From: AG-12 sp027319585
Lineage (GTDB): Bacteria; Chloroflexota; Dormibacteria; Aeolococcales; Bog-877
Direction: 5' to 3'
DNA length: 33,560 nucleotides
Assembly: GCA_027319585.1 (NCBI GenBank)
Contig: DAHVMY010000020.1
Location: 1-33,560 of the forward strand
The position numbers and the translations under genes are program-made. The notes under the pieces were generated by a model that saw only the letters and a list, made by a program, of their open reading frames with translations, made no database searches and was not told the origin of the DNA. The stretch's first letter is position 1; every line of letters begins with the position of its first letter. Shown piece after piece: positions 6,912-13,200 of the stretch.

Positions 6912-8891
6912 TCAGGTGGGCGCGGGTACCTCCGGCTTCTCCTCCACCTGGCGCCGTGCCCCCGCGAGCCCCGGCGGTGCGGCCCTGGGCTTGGCCGGAA
7001 GCCCGGTCACCTGCAGGATCTGCTCCTCATTGAGGGACTCTTCGCGGAGCAGAGCCGTGGTGAGGGCCACCAGTTTGTCGCGGTTCTCACCGAGCAGCCG
7101 CAGCGCCTCCTCGAAGCACTCCTCGACGATCCGGCGCACCTCGGCATCGATCACCTCGGCGGTGGTCTCGCTGTAGGGTCGCTGGGAGATCATCATGCTG
7201 GACTGGTCGCCTTCATCGGAGAGATTGAGCGGCCCGACCTTGGGGCTCATGCCCCACCGCACCACCATCTGCCGGGCGATCTGGGTCACCTGCTGAAGGT
7301 CGCTCTCGGCTCCCGTGGTCACGACATCGTAGATGAGCTTCTCAGCCGCCCGCCCACCCAGGGCGCCGACGATGCGCGCCCGCAGGTAGGTTTCGGGATA
7401 GTTCTGCCGATCGTCGACCGGAGACTGGACGGTGACCCCCAGGGCCCGCCCCCGAGGGACGATGGACACCCGGCGCACCGGGTCCGCCGCCGGCACCAGC
7501 AGCCCGAGCAGGGCGTGGCCGCTCTCGTGGTAGGCGGTGCGCTGGCGGTCATCCTCAGAGAGGACGACGTGGCGCGCCGCCCCCAGGAGCACCTTCTCCA
7601 GCGCCTCGGTGAAGTCCGCCATCGTGACCGCGGTGCGCTCTTTGCGGGCCGCCAGCAAAGCCGCCTCGTTGACCAAATTGCGCAGCTCCGCACCGACCAG
7701 CCCCGGAGTCTGCGAGGCCAGGTTGTCGAGGTCGATATCCGAGCCCAGCGGAACCCCGCGGGTGTGAATCTTGAGAATGGCGGCCCTGCCCACCCGATCG
7801 GGGGGCAGGACCTGGACCCGCCGGTCGAACCGCCCCGGGCGCAGCAGCGCGGCGTCCAGGACATCGGCCCGGTTGGTGGCCGCCAGGACGATGACCCCCT
7901 CTCGGGAGTCGAAGCCGTCCATCTCGGTCAGGATCTGGTTCAGGGTCTGCTCGCGCTCGTCGTGTCCCCCGAAGCTGGGCCCGGCGCTGCGGCTGCGCCC
8001 GATCGCGTCCAGCTCGTCGATGAATATGATCGCGGGTGCCGCCTCCCGGGCCTTGGAGAAGAGGTCGCGGACGCGGGAGGCCCCCACTCCCACCACCATC
8101 TCGATGAACTCCGAAGCGGAGATGCTGAAGAACGGGACCCCGGCCTCACCGGCGACCGCGCGCGCGAGCAGCGTCTTGCCGGTCCCCGGGAGGCCGACCA
8201 GCAGCACGCCCTTGGGGACAGTGCCGCCCAGGCGCTGGTACTTGGCCGGCTGGCGCAGGAAGTCAACGATCTCCTCCAGCTCCTCCTTCGCCTCCTCGAT
8301 TCCCGCGACATCTGCGAAGGTGGTCGCCGGGCGCTCGGAATCATAGAGACGGGCCTGGGAGCGGCCGAGGCTGAACAGCCCGCCGCCGGCCGCCGCAGCG
8401 CTGCGGCGCATGAACCACAGGAAGACCAGAACGAAGAGCAGGGTGGGCCCGAAGCTCTCCAGCAGCACCAGCAGGACATTGGCGGGAGGGTTCGGATTCT
8501 TGGCGTTGATGGTGACGTTGTGCTGCTGCAGCAGGGTCTCCAGCTGGCCGCCGGCGAAGCTGGGCAGCTGAGTGCTGAAGTCCTTGGCCTTGTTCTTGCT
8601 GGATGGGGTCACCCCGGTCTGGTGACGGAAGGTTCCCTGGATGGTGTCCCCGGTGCTGGTGATGCTGGTAACGTCCCCGGACTTCACATCGGAGATGAAG
8701 ACGTTGTAGGGGATGGTGATGCTCTTGGGCTGGGCGGGCGGGAAGAAGACGTTGGCGATCAGGAGGTTCAGCGCCAGGAAGACCCCCAGAGGCAGGAGGA
8801 ACTGGATCGATCGCCACTGGTTGGGACGGCGATTGGGACTGCCGACACCGGAGCGACCCGGTGGTCCGGACCCCGGCTGGTTCTGAGCCAT
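6912..8891 (-). CDS. ftsH: FtsH-family membrane AAA+ zinc metalloprotease, divergent paralogue
   Basis: The protein has 659 residues with complete FtsH architecture: two N-terminal membrane helices (about 28-50 and 137-162) flanking an extracytoplasmic domain, an AAA+ module, and an M41 peptidase. Walker A is GLPGTGKT, where the family usually has GPPGTGKT. Walker B is IIFIDELDAIG, and the second region of homology is present (ATNRADVLDAALLRPGRFDRR). The zinc site HESGH lies near residue 455, and the third ligand is in GAESDLQQ. The pore loop reads EMVVGVGASRVRD, where FtsH normally has MFVGVGA, so the substrate-gripping phenylalanine is valine. No Shine-Dalgarno precedes the ATG. It lies 70 bp downstream of DUF6504 on the same strand, with a hairpin between. 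It is probably an active protease with altered substrate handling; whether another ftsH exists in the genome cannot be seen. Confidence 0.93.
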   Translation of the reverse strand: MAQNQPGSGPPGRSGVGSPNRRPNQWRSIQFLLPLGVFLALNLLIANVFFPPAQPKSITIPYNVFISDVKSGDVTSITSTGDTIQGTFRHQTGVTPSSKNKAKDFSTQLPSFAGGQLETLLQQHNVTINAKNPNPPANVLLVLLESFGPTLLFVLVFLWFMRRSAAAAGGGLFSLGRSQARLYDSERPATTFADVAGIEEAKEELEEIVDFLRQPAKYQRLGGTVPKGVLLVGLPGTGKTLLARAVAGEAGVPFFSISASEFIEMVVGVGASRVRDLFSKAREAAPAIIFIDELDAIGRSRSAGPSFGGHDEREQTLNQILTEMDGFDSREGVIVLAATNRADVLDAALLRPGRFDRRVQVLPPDRVGRAAILKIHTRGVPLGSDIDLDNLASQTPGLVGAELRNLVNEAALLAARKERTAVTMADFTEALEKVLLGAARHVVLSEDDRQRTAYHESGHALLGLLVPAADPVRRVSIVPRGRALGVTVQSPVDDRQNYPETYLRARIVGALGGRAAEKLIYDVVTTGAESDLQQVTQIARQMVVRWGMSPKVGPLNLSDEGDQSSMMISQRPYSETTAEVIDAEVRRIVEECFEEALRLLGENRDKLVALTTALLREESLNEEQILQVTGLPAKPRAAPPGLAGARRQVEEKPEVPAPT

Positions 8892-8936
8892 GAAGTCAAA
8901 CTAGCAGATGGCGCTCAGAGATTCCTGAGGGAGTGC

Positions 8937-8969
8937 GGGGCTGGCCCCGGTGGCGACTCGGTCAGCCCC
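8937..8969 (-). terminator. Hairpin overlapping the DUF6504 stop codon
   Basis: GGGGCTGGCC (8937-8946) and GGTCAGCCCC (8960-8969) pair over 10 bp with one G-U, around a 13-nt loop. On the minus strand the hairpin begins in the last codons of DUF6504 and ends 46 bp before ftsH. It could terminate or attenuate transcription leaving the imuA-imuB-DUF6504 operon. There is no U-tract. Confidence 0.45.
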
Positions 8970-9204
8970 AGAGTTGCCCCAGGTGCCAGCTCTCCTGGGG
9001 TTCATCCCGATACACATCGAGGCAGCGGCCATCCTCTAGCAGCAGCCGCCAGCAATCGCGACGCTGCCAGCGAGCGGGAGGGGTGCGCCACCATCCGACC
9101 TCCACCACCCAGTGGGCGGTCCGACGCGCCACCCGCACCGAGCCTGCCCCCAGGTCCACGGCGACCGGCCTGGAACGCTCCACCTTCACCGCACGAAGGC
9201 TCAT
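8962..9204 (-). CDS. Small DUF6504-like protein, third gene of the imu operon
   Basis: The protein has 80 residues starting MSLRAVKVERSRPVAV. It is rich in Trp and Arg in the middle (WVVEVGWWRTPPARWQRRD), followed by CWRLLLEDGRCLDVYRD and ending QLWG. I place it in DUF6504, a small family I recall as commonly next to imuB in actinobacteria; no biochemical function is known to me. The ATG at 9204 overlaps the imuB stop codon in an ATGA, so the two are translationally coupled. An in-frame ATG 12 nt upstream is possible but less economical. The coupling and the strongly basic, aromatic composition suggest an accessory to the mutasome or to DNA binding, which is inference. Confidence 0.75.
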   Translation of the reverse strand: MSLRAVKVERSRPVAVDLGAGSVRVARRTAHWVVEVGWWRTPPARWQRRDCWRLLLEDGRCLDVYRDEPQESWHLGQLWG

Positions 9205-10427
9205 CTGGGGTTCCATACCAGCCGCTCCTCGGGAATGTCCCCAGGGTGTTTCGGCCTGAGCGCCACTCGCCAGACCAGCTCCGAGCCGAACCGCTCCCTG
9301 AGCCTGGCCGCCGCTCCGCCGATCTCCTCCCGGCGGACCTCCGACAGCTCCAGGAGTTGCAGCTGCGCTGCCGGAGGAGGAACCAGATCCAGGGCCTGCA
9401 ACTCGACGATCAGCACCCGGCAGCGAGCTCGAGACAGCAGGCTCAGGATGGGCGGCAACAGCTCCTGAGCGGTCGCGACCGGCGCTGGGGTGGCGATCTC
9501 GGAGCAGAAGACCCCGGGCTGACCGGATCCCTCTGTGCCTCCGGCGGCATCCTCATCCAGCGCCGTCGGCACGCCGCCGGCCACGCCGGCCGTCCGCCGG
9601 GCGGCGGCGAGCATGGCCGCCAGCTCAGGCGCTCCGAAACGCAGCGCCTCCGAGTTCTCCACCACCCCGGCCAGCACCTTGCGGACCGCGCAGGGAGGCG
9701 TCTTTAGCCGGGGGATGACCCTGGCGGAATCCTGGCCCAGGCAGAGCCGGTGCAGAGCTATCCCGTCAGGGCCCAGCTGGCGCTGAAGCTCCGGAAGTGG
9801 GATGGTGATGCAGTCGCCGCAGGTGCGCAGCCCGAAGCCCAGCAGCTGCTCCACGGTTCGCGGCGCCAGGGGCAGGCTGGCGACCGGCTGGTCCGCCAGG
9901 AACGAGGCCGCAGTCCCGTGGGGCACCAGCCGGATCCGACCAGAGCCCGCCCGGATCGCGGCGGACCGAGCCACAAAGCGTGACTGCCCCACCCCGACCG
10001 CGGGCGGGAAACCCAGAATTCGCTGCACCGCCCGGCCCAGCTGAGACGCCCGGGCGGCCTCGGTCTCCCAGCGGAGATCTCGGCCGCCAAGGTCCACATA
10101 TGCCCCCTGGTCATCGCCCAGCTCCACCAGTGGGCTGTAGTCGTAGAGCACCAGCAGCAGCTGCTCGCGCAGCCGGTCCAGGGCAACGGGATCCGAGCGC
10201 AACCGGACCGCCTCGGGACAGGCCAGCTCAGCCTCGCGGAAGTCCTGACCCGGGTGGGCTCCCCTGGCCCTGGCCGCCTCCGAGGCGGCCAGCACGACCT
10301 CGCGACCGGCGGCGGTCGCAGCACCGACCAGCACCGCCTCAGCGGCAAGCTCGGGGTGCGCCCGCCAGGTGAGGATGAGCGCCAGATGGGGGAACTCCAG
10401 AAACCCCAGGCGGCTCTGGGCACTCAA
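9201..10427 (-). CDS. imuB: ImuB, catalytically inactive Y-family polymerase-like mutasome subunit
   Basis: The protein has 408 residues. ImuB is a Y-family (DinB/UmuC-like) fold that no longer polymerises; in mycobacteria it is the hub linking DnaE2, ImuA and the beta clamp. The N-terminus reads GFLEFPHLALILTWRAH, where an active Y-polymerase would have an acidic DMDxFFA-type motif. The second region reads GAYVDLGG instead of SxDE, so the metal-binding carboxylates are absent, as expected for ImuB. A helix-hairpin-helix-like segment (SLPLAPRTVEQLLGFGLRTCGD) lies near residues 190-210. The TTG start overlaps the imuA stop (TTGA), and the gene's own stop overlaps the DUF6504 start. I could not identify a clear beta-clamp-binding motif by eye. 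Confidence 0.88.
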   Translation of the reverse strand: MSAQSRLGFLEFPHLALILTWRAHPELAAEAVLVGAATAAGREVVLAASEAARARGAHPGQDFREAELACPEAVRLRSDPVALDRLREQLLLVLYDYSPLVELGDDQGAYVDLGGRDLRWETEAARASQLGRAVQRILGFPPAVGVGQSRFVARSAAIRAGSGRIRLVPHGTAASFLADQPVASLPLAPRTVEQLLGFGLRTCGDCITIPLPELQRQLGPDGIALHRLCLGQDSARVIPRLKTPPCAVRKVLAGVVENSEALRFGAPELAAMLAAARRTAGVAGGVPTALDEDAAGGTEGSGQPGVFCSEIATPAPVATAQELLPPILSLLSRARCRVLIVELQALDLVPPPAAQLQLLELSEVRREEIGGAAARLRERFGSELVWRVALRPKHPGDIPEERLVWNPR

Positions 10428-11233
10428 CTGTTCACCACCATCAGATCCTCGAGCTGGTCACAACCGGCCTCCAGCCGCCCCAGATCCACAATCCCAGGCT
10501 GGTTGGGATAGGGCCGGGGAAAGCGAATCTCGAGGAGGCAGCTCGCTCCGGGCGCACCGATCCGGCTGCGAACCACCTCCAGCCGAACCCTGATGCCCGC
10601 CACATCCCCATGGGCCAGGGTCCAGCGCTCACGGTGGCAGGTGATCTGTGCCCCCAGCCGTCCGCCCACCGCCGCCGGCACCTCCTTGCCTCCCACCAAC
10701 AGGGCCACCGCGTCCCTCTCCTCCAGGGCCGCCTGCAGCAGCGCAGGCACCGCCCCGCCCACCGGGGACCAGCGGTCAGCGACCAGAAGGCAGAGGTCGA
10801 CGCCCGCCAGCACCAGCGCCCGGGCCGCGGCCCAGCCCGGCTCAGACTGCCCAGGGCGCACCCACCAGCAGTTCTCCAGCCGCCCCCCGTAGTCCGCGAA
10901 CTCCCCGGGGTCCACGCGTTTCTCGAAGTCCACCAGAGCCACCGGCAGCTCCCGCGACCAACCCGCCAGCAATGCCAGGCCGAGGGAGAGGCCCCCCGCT
11001 CCCGGAGCGCCCGCGAGCCAGCTGAGCCTGCGCCTGGGGATCCCGCTCGGAATAAAGAGCGCGTCCAGGGAATCGGCACCAGTCCGCAGCCCACCCCGTT
11101 GGCCATCCCCGCCCCGGCGCACCACCCCCGGGCCGAAGCGACGCCCGATCCCAGCCAGCGCTTCCTGCAGAGATTCCTGGCGGAGACGGCGATCGTGCTC
11201 AGCAGAGGGTCCTTGAGCCAGCTCCAATTCCAT
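10424..11233 (-). CDS. imuA: ImuA, RecA-like mutasome protein with degenerate P-loop
   Basis: The protein has 269 residues with a RecA-like core and is the first gene of the imuA-imuB-DUF6504 operon. The segment ADSLDALFIPSGIPRRRLSW followed by GAPGAGGLSL sits where RecA has its Walker A motif. The expected GKT/S lysine is glycine, so ATP binding is doubtful. A Walker-B-like strand (VDLCLLVADRW) follows. The frame stays open upstream to 11380, but that would run through the LexA-box promoter, so I chose the ATG at 11233, about 50 nt downstream of the predicted transcript start. ImuA in studied systems regulates the mutasome through RecA and ImuB; the same role is inferred here. Confidence 0.82.
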   Translation of the reverse strand: MELELAQGPSAEHDRRLRQESLQEALAGIGRRFGPGVVRRGGDGQRGGLRTGADSLDALFIPSGIPRRRLSWLAGAPGAGGLSLGLALLAGWSRELPVALVDFEKRVDPGEFADYGGRLENCWWVRPGQSEPGWAAARALVLAGVDLCLLVADRWSPVGGAVPALLQAALEERDAVALLVGGKEVPAAVGGRLGAQITCHRERWTLAHGDVAGIRVRLEVVRSRIGAPGASCLLEIRFPRPYPNQPGIVDLGRLEAGCDQLEDLMVVNS

Positions 11234-11290
11234 CCCTGAATCCGTTGGCCCAGCCCGGAGAGCCCTCTCCCAAGAGGCGAGCCTCGACGA

Positions 11291-11319
11291 ATTATACAAA
11301 CCTTTGTTCGCTATGCAAA
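11291..11319 (-). promoter_or_regulatory. SOS-regulated promoter of imuA-imuB-DUF6504
   Basis: On the minus strand, CGAACAAAGGTTTG (11310-11297) matches the CGAAC-N4-GTTYG LexA operator at every fixed position. It is followed directly by a perfect TATAAT -10 (11296-11291). A TTTGCA hexamer (11319-11314) lies 17 bp upstream of the -10 and can serve as a -35, so the operator fills the promoter spacer. LexA bound here would block RNA polymerase. The layout matches the dnaE2 site. Confidence 0.82.
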
Positions 11320-11426
11320 GAGGCAGGTCCGGCTCAGCCGGCTCGGCGACCCCCACCCCACCCGGCAGCAGTGAGATCAAAGTCCCCCCGAACCCCCCGG
11401 GATCTGCCTAAAATCCCTTACATAAA

Positions 11427-11447
11427 GCGGATAACGTTCACATCCGC
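11427..11447. repeat. Inverted repeat in the HU gene leader
   Basis: GCGGAT (11427-11432) and ATCCGC (11442-11447) are perfect 6-bp arms around AACGTTCAC. The repeat lies about 20 bp before the HU start and just upstream of the GGAGG ribosome site. It could be a protein operator or an mRNA hairpin that affects translation; neither can be decided here. Confidence 0.4.
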
Positions 11448-11467
11448 GGTAGAAGGGAGGCTTGTCC

Positions 11468-11806
11468 ATGAATCGTCGCGAGTTGGCCAAAACCCTGCAA
11501 TCCACACTTCTCTACGACAACGACCCCAATGATCCGGTGTTCCCCAACTTCCGTTTCGCCGACGACACCCTCAAGTTGATCTTCGACCTGATCGGCAAGC
11601 AGCTCGAGAAGGGTGAGGAGGTCGCCATCGCCGGCTTCGGGCGCTGGAAGATCCGGGAGACCGCCGCCGGCATGCGGCGCAACCCCCAGACCCAGGAGAT
11701 GGTGCGGGTACCGGCCACCCAGAAGGTCAGGTTCTACCCCGCCAGCGCCCTCAAGACCGCGGTGGCGGGCAAGCCCGCCCCTCGCCGCCGCGCCAGCAAG
11801 CGCTGA
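11468..11806 (+). CDS. HU/IHF-family nucleoid DNA-binding protein
   Basis: The protein has 112 residues of the HU family, a dimeric minor-groove DNA-bending protein. The conserved core is clear: GEEVAIAGFGRWKIRE, then GMRRNPQTQEM of the DNA-binding arm with its RNPQT motif, and the final VRFYPASALKTAV helix. The N-terminal helical region carries an insertion (LYDNDPNDPVFPNFRFADD) compared with standard 90-residue HU. The tail is basic (RRRASKR). The ATG at 11468 is spaced 7 nt from a GGAGG; a TTG two codons earlier is less likely. It is divergent from the imu operon and close to the SDR gene downstream. Its insertion may mark a lineage-specific HU variant. Confidence 0.9.
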   Translation: MNRRELAKTLQSTLLYDNDPNDPVFPNFRFADDTLKLIFDLIGKQLEKGEEVAIAGFGRWKIRETAAGMRRNPQTQEMVRVPATQKVRFYPASALKTAVAGKPAPRRRASKR

Positions 11807-11822
11807 GGTCAGGCGCCTCTTG

Positions 11823-12791
11823 ATGCGAGTAGCGGTCACCGGCGGGACCGGCTTTGTGGGCACGCATCTGGTGCCGCAGCTGCTCGAGCACGGGCACGAG
11901 CTGCGGGTTATCGCCCGAGGGGCGCGCTCCAGCAGGCTGCCCGAGGGTCTCTCACCGACCTTCGGGGACGTGGTGAGCGGCGAGGGGCTGGAGGCGGCCT
12001 TCACGGGGGCTGACGTGGTGGTCAACCTGGTGGCGGTGATCCGCAACCAGGGGGTCCAGACCTTCGAGGCCGTCAACGCCAACGGCACCCGGAACGTGGT
12101 CGAGGCCGCGACCCGGGCCGGGGTGCGCCGGGTGGTGCAGCTCTCCGCCATCGGTGCCGACCCCGACCCCCGGTTTCCGTACCTGTTCAGCAAGTGGCAG
12201 GGAGAGCAGTGGCTGCAGGGGAGCGACCGGGAATGGGTGATCCTGCGCTCGTCGGTCATCTTCGGCGAAGGCGATGGGTTCTTCACCCTGCTGGCCAAGG
12301 CGATCAGCATGCCGGCGCCCTTCCTGGTCATTCCCGGCGATGGCACCGCCACCTTCCAACCCATCGCCGCCGACGATGTCGCACGCTGCCTGCTGGCGGC
12401 GGTTGAGGACCCCGATCGCGCGGGGCACATCTACGAGATCGGGGGACCGGACCAGATGACGCTTGAGGAGATCACTCTGGCGGTGGCCGAGGCGATCGGC
12501 AAGGACTGGTTCGGCATCAGCAAGCGCCGTCCGCTGCACCTGGATCCGCGGATGATCCGGCCCGCCGCAGCGGTGATGGACCGGCTGATGCGCAATCCGC
12601 TGGTGACACCGCAGCAGCTGGACATGCTCGTCAAGCCCAATGTGGCGGCCAGGGATGCGGTCCTGAGCCAATTCGGCTTCGAGCCCAAGCCGCTCGGTCC
12701 CAACCTCGACTACCTGCGCCAACCCAAGCGCTGGCCGTTCAGCCTCCTCGACCAGGGCACCGCCAGGTTGCGCAATCAGCAGCCGTCCTGA
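11823..12791 (+). CDS. NAD(P)-binding atypical SDR, complex I NDUFA9-like
   Basis: The protein has 322 residues. It starts with a Rossmann glycine motif (VTGGTGFVGTHL), followed by the typical strand DVVVNLVAVIRNQG, the VNANGTRNVVEA segment, and YLFSK, which fits the SDR YxxxK. This is the atypical SDR group that includes NDUFA9-like and NmrA-like nucleotide-sugar-epimerase relatives. Such proteins may bind NADPH without a known substrate, so no reaction is assigned. The gene starts 16 bp after the HU gene and may be cotranscribed. The SCP2-domain gene follows after 57 bp. Confidence 0.85.
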   Translation: MRVAVTGGTGFVGTHLVPQLLEHGHELRVIARGARSSRLPEGLSPTFGDVVSGEGLEAAFTGADVVVNLVAVIRNQGVQTFEAVNANGTRNVVEAATRAGVRRVVQLSAIGADPDPRFPYLFSKWQGEQWLQGSDREWVILRSSVIFGEGDGFFTLLAKAISMPAPFLVIPGDGTATFQPIAADDVARCLLAAVEDPDRAGHIYEIGGPDQMTLEEITLAVAEAIGKDWFGISKRRPLHLDPRMIRPAAAVMDRLMRNPLVTPQQLDMLVKPNVAARDAVLSQFGFEPKPLGPNLDYLRQPKRWPFSLLDQGTARLRNQQPS

Positions 12792-12848
12792 GACCCCATA
12801 GATTATGAGCAATCATCGATTCTGCCCCGGTTGGGCGTGAGGAGAGCC

Positions 12849-13187
12849 ATGGCCGAAGTCGAGATGACCCCGCAGGACATCATGGACAAGATCCCCACCG
12901 CGTTTCAGGCGGAGAAGGCCCAGGGGGTGACCGCCACCTTCCAGTGGGATATATCCGGGGCTCAGGGCGGGCACTGGTATGTCCAGATCAAGGACGCCAC
13001 CTGCGAGGTCCACCAGGGGGACGCCGAGGCGCCCAACATCACCCTCACGATCAGTGACGAAAACTTCGTGAAGATGCTGACGGGGCGGCTGGACGGCACC
13101 ATGGCCTTCATGACCGGCAAGCTCAAGGTGAAGGGGGACATGGGGCTGGCGATGAAGCTCCCGCAACTGTTCCGCCTCGGCTCCTGA
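12849..13187 (+). CDS. SCP2 sterol-binding domain protein
   Basis: The protein has 112 residues forming a single SCP2 domain, a hydrophobic-ligand-binding fold. Family features are IMDKIPTAFQAEKAQGVTAT at the N-terminus, a WYVQIKDATCEVHQG strand pair, and the C-terminal FVKMLTGRLDGTMAFMTGKL segment before KVKGDMGLAMKL. The ATG at 12849 follows GGAGAG; an upstream in-frame TTG at 12831 is rejected because it lacks as good a ribosome site. The gene ends 13 bp from the convergent adnB stop. Its ligand and pathway cannot be read from context. Confidence 0.88.
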   Translation: MAEVEMTPQDIMDKIPTAFQAEKAQGVTATFQWDISGAQGGHWYVQIKDATCEVHQGDAEAPNITLTISDENFVKMLTGRLDGTMAFMTGKLKVKGDMGLAMKLPQLFRLGS

Positions 13188-13200
13188 CCGACGGCCGAGC

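Noticed and set aside
6861..9707. Long plus-strand open frame (948 codons) opposite ftsH, DUF6504 and imuB
   Set aside because: It is antisense to three genes with clear family motifs. Its translation is Gly/Arg/His-rich without a domain, as expected in GC-rich DNA.
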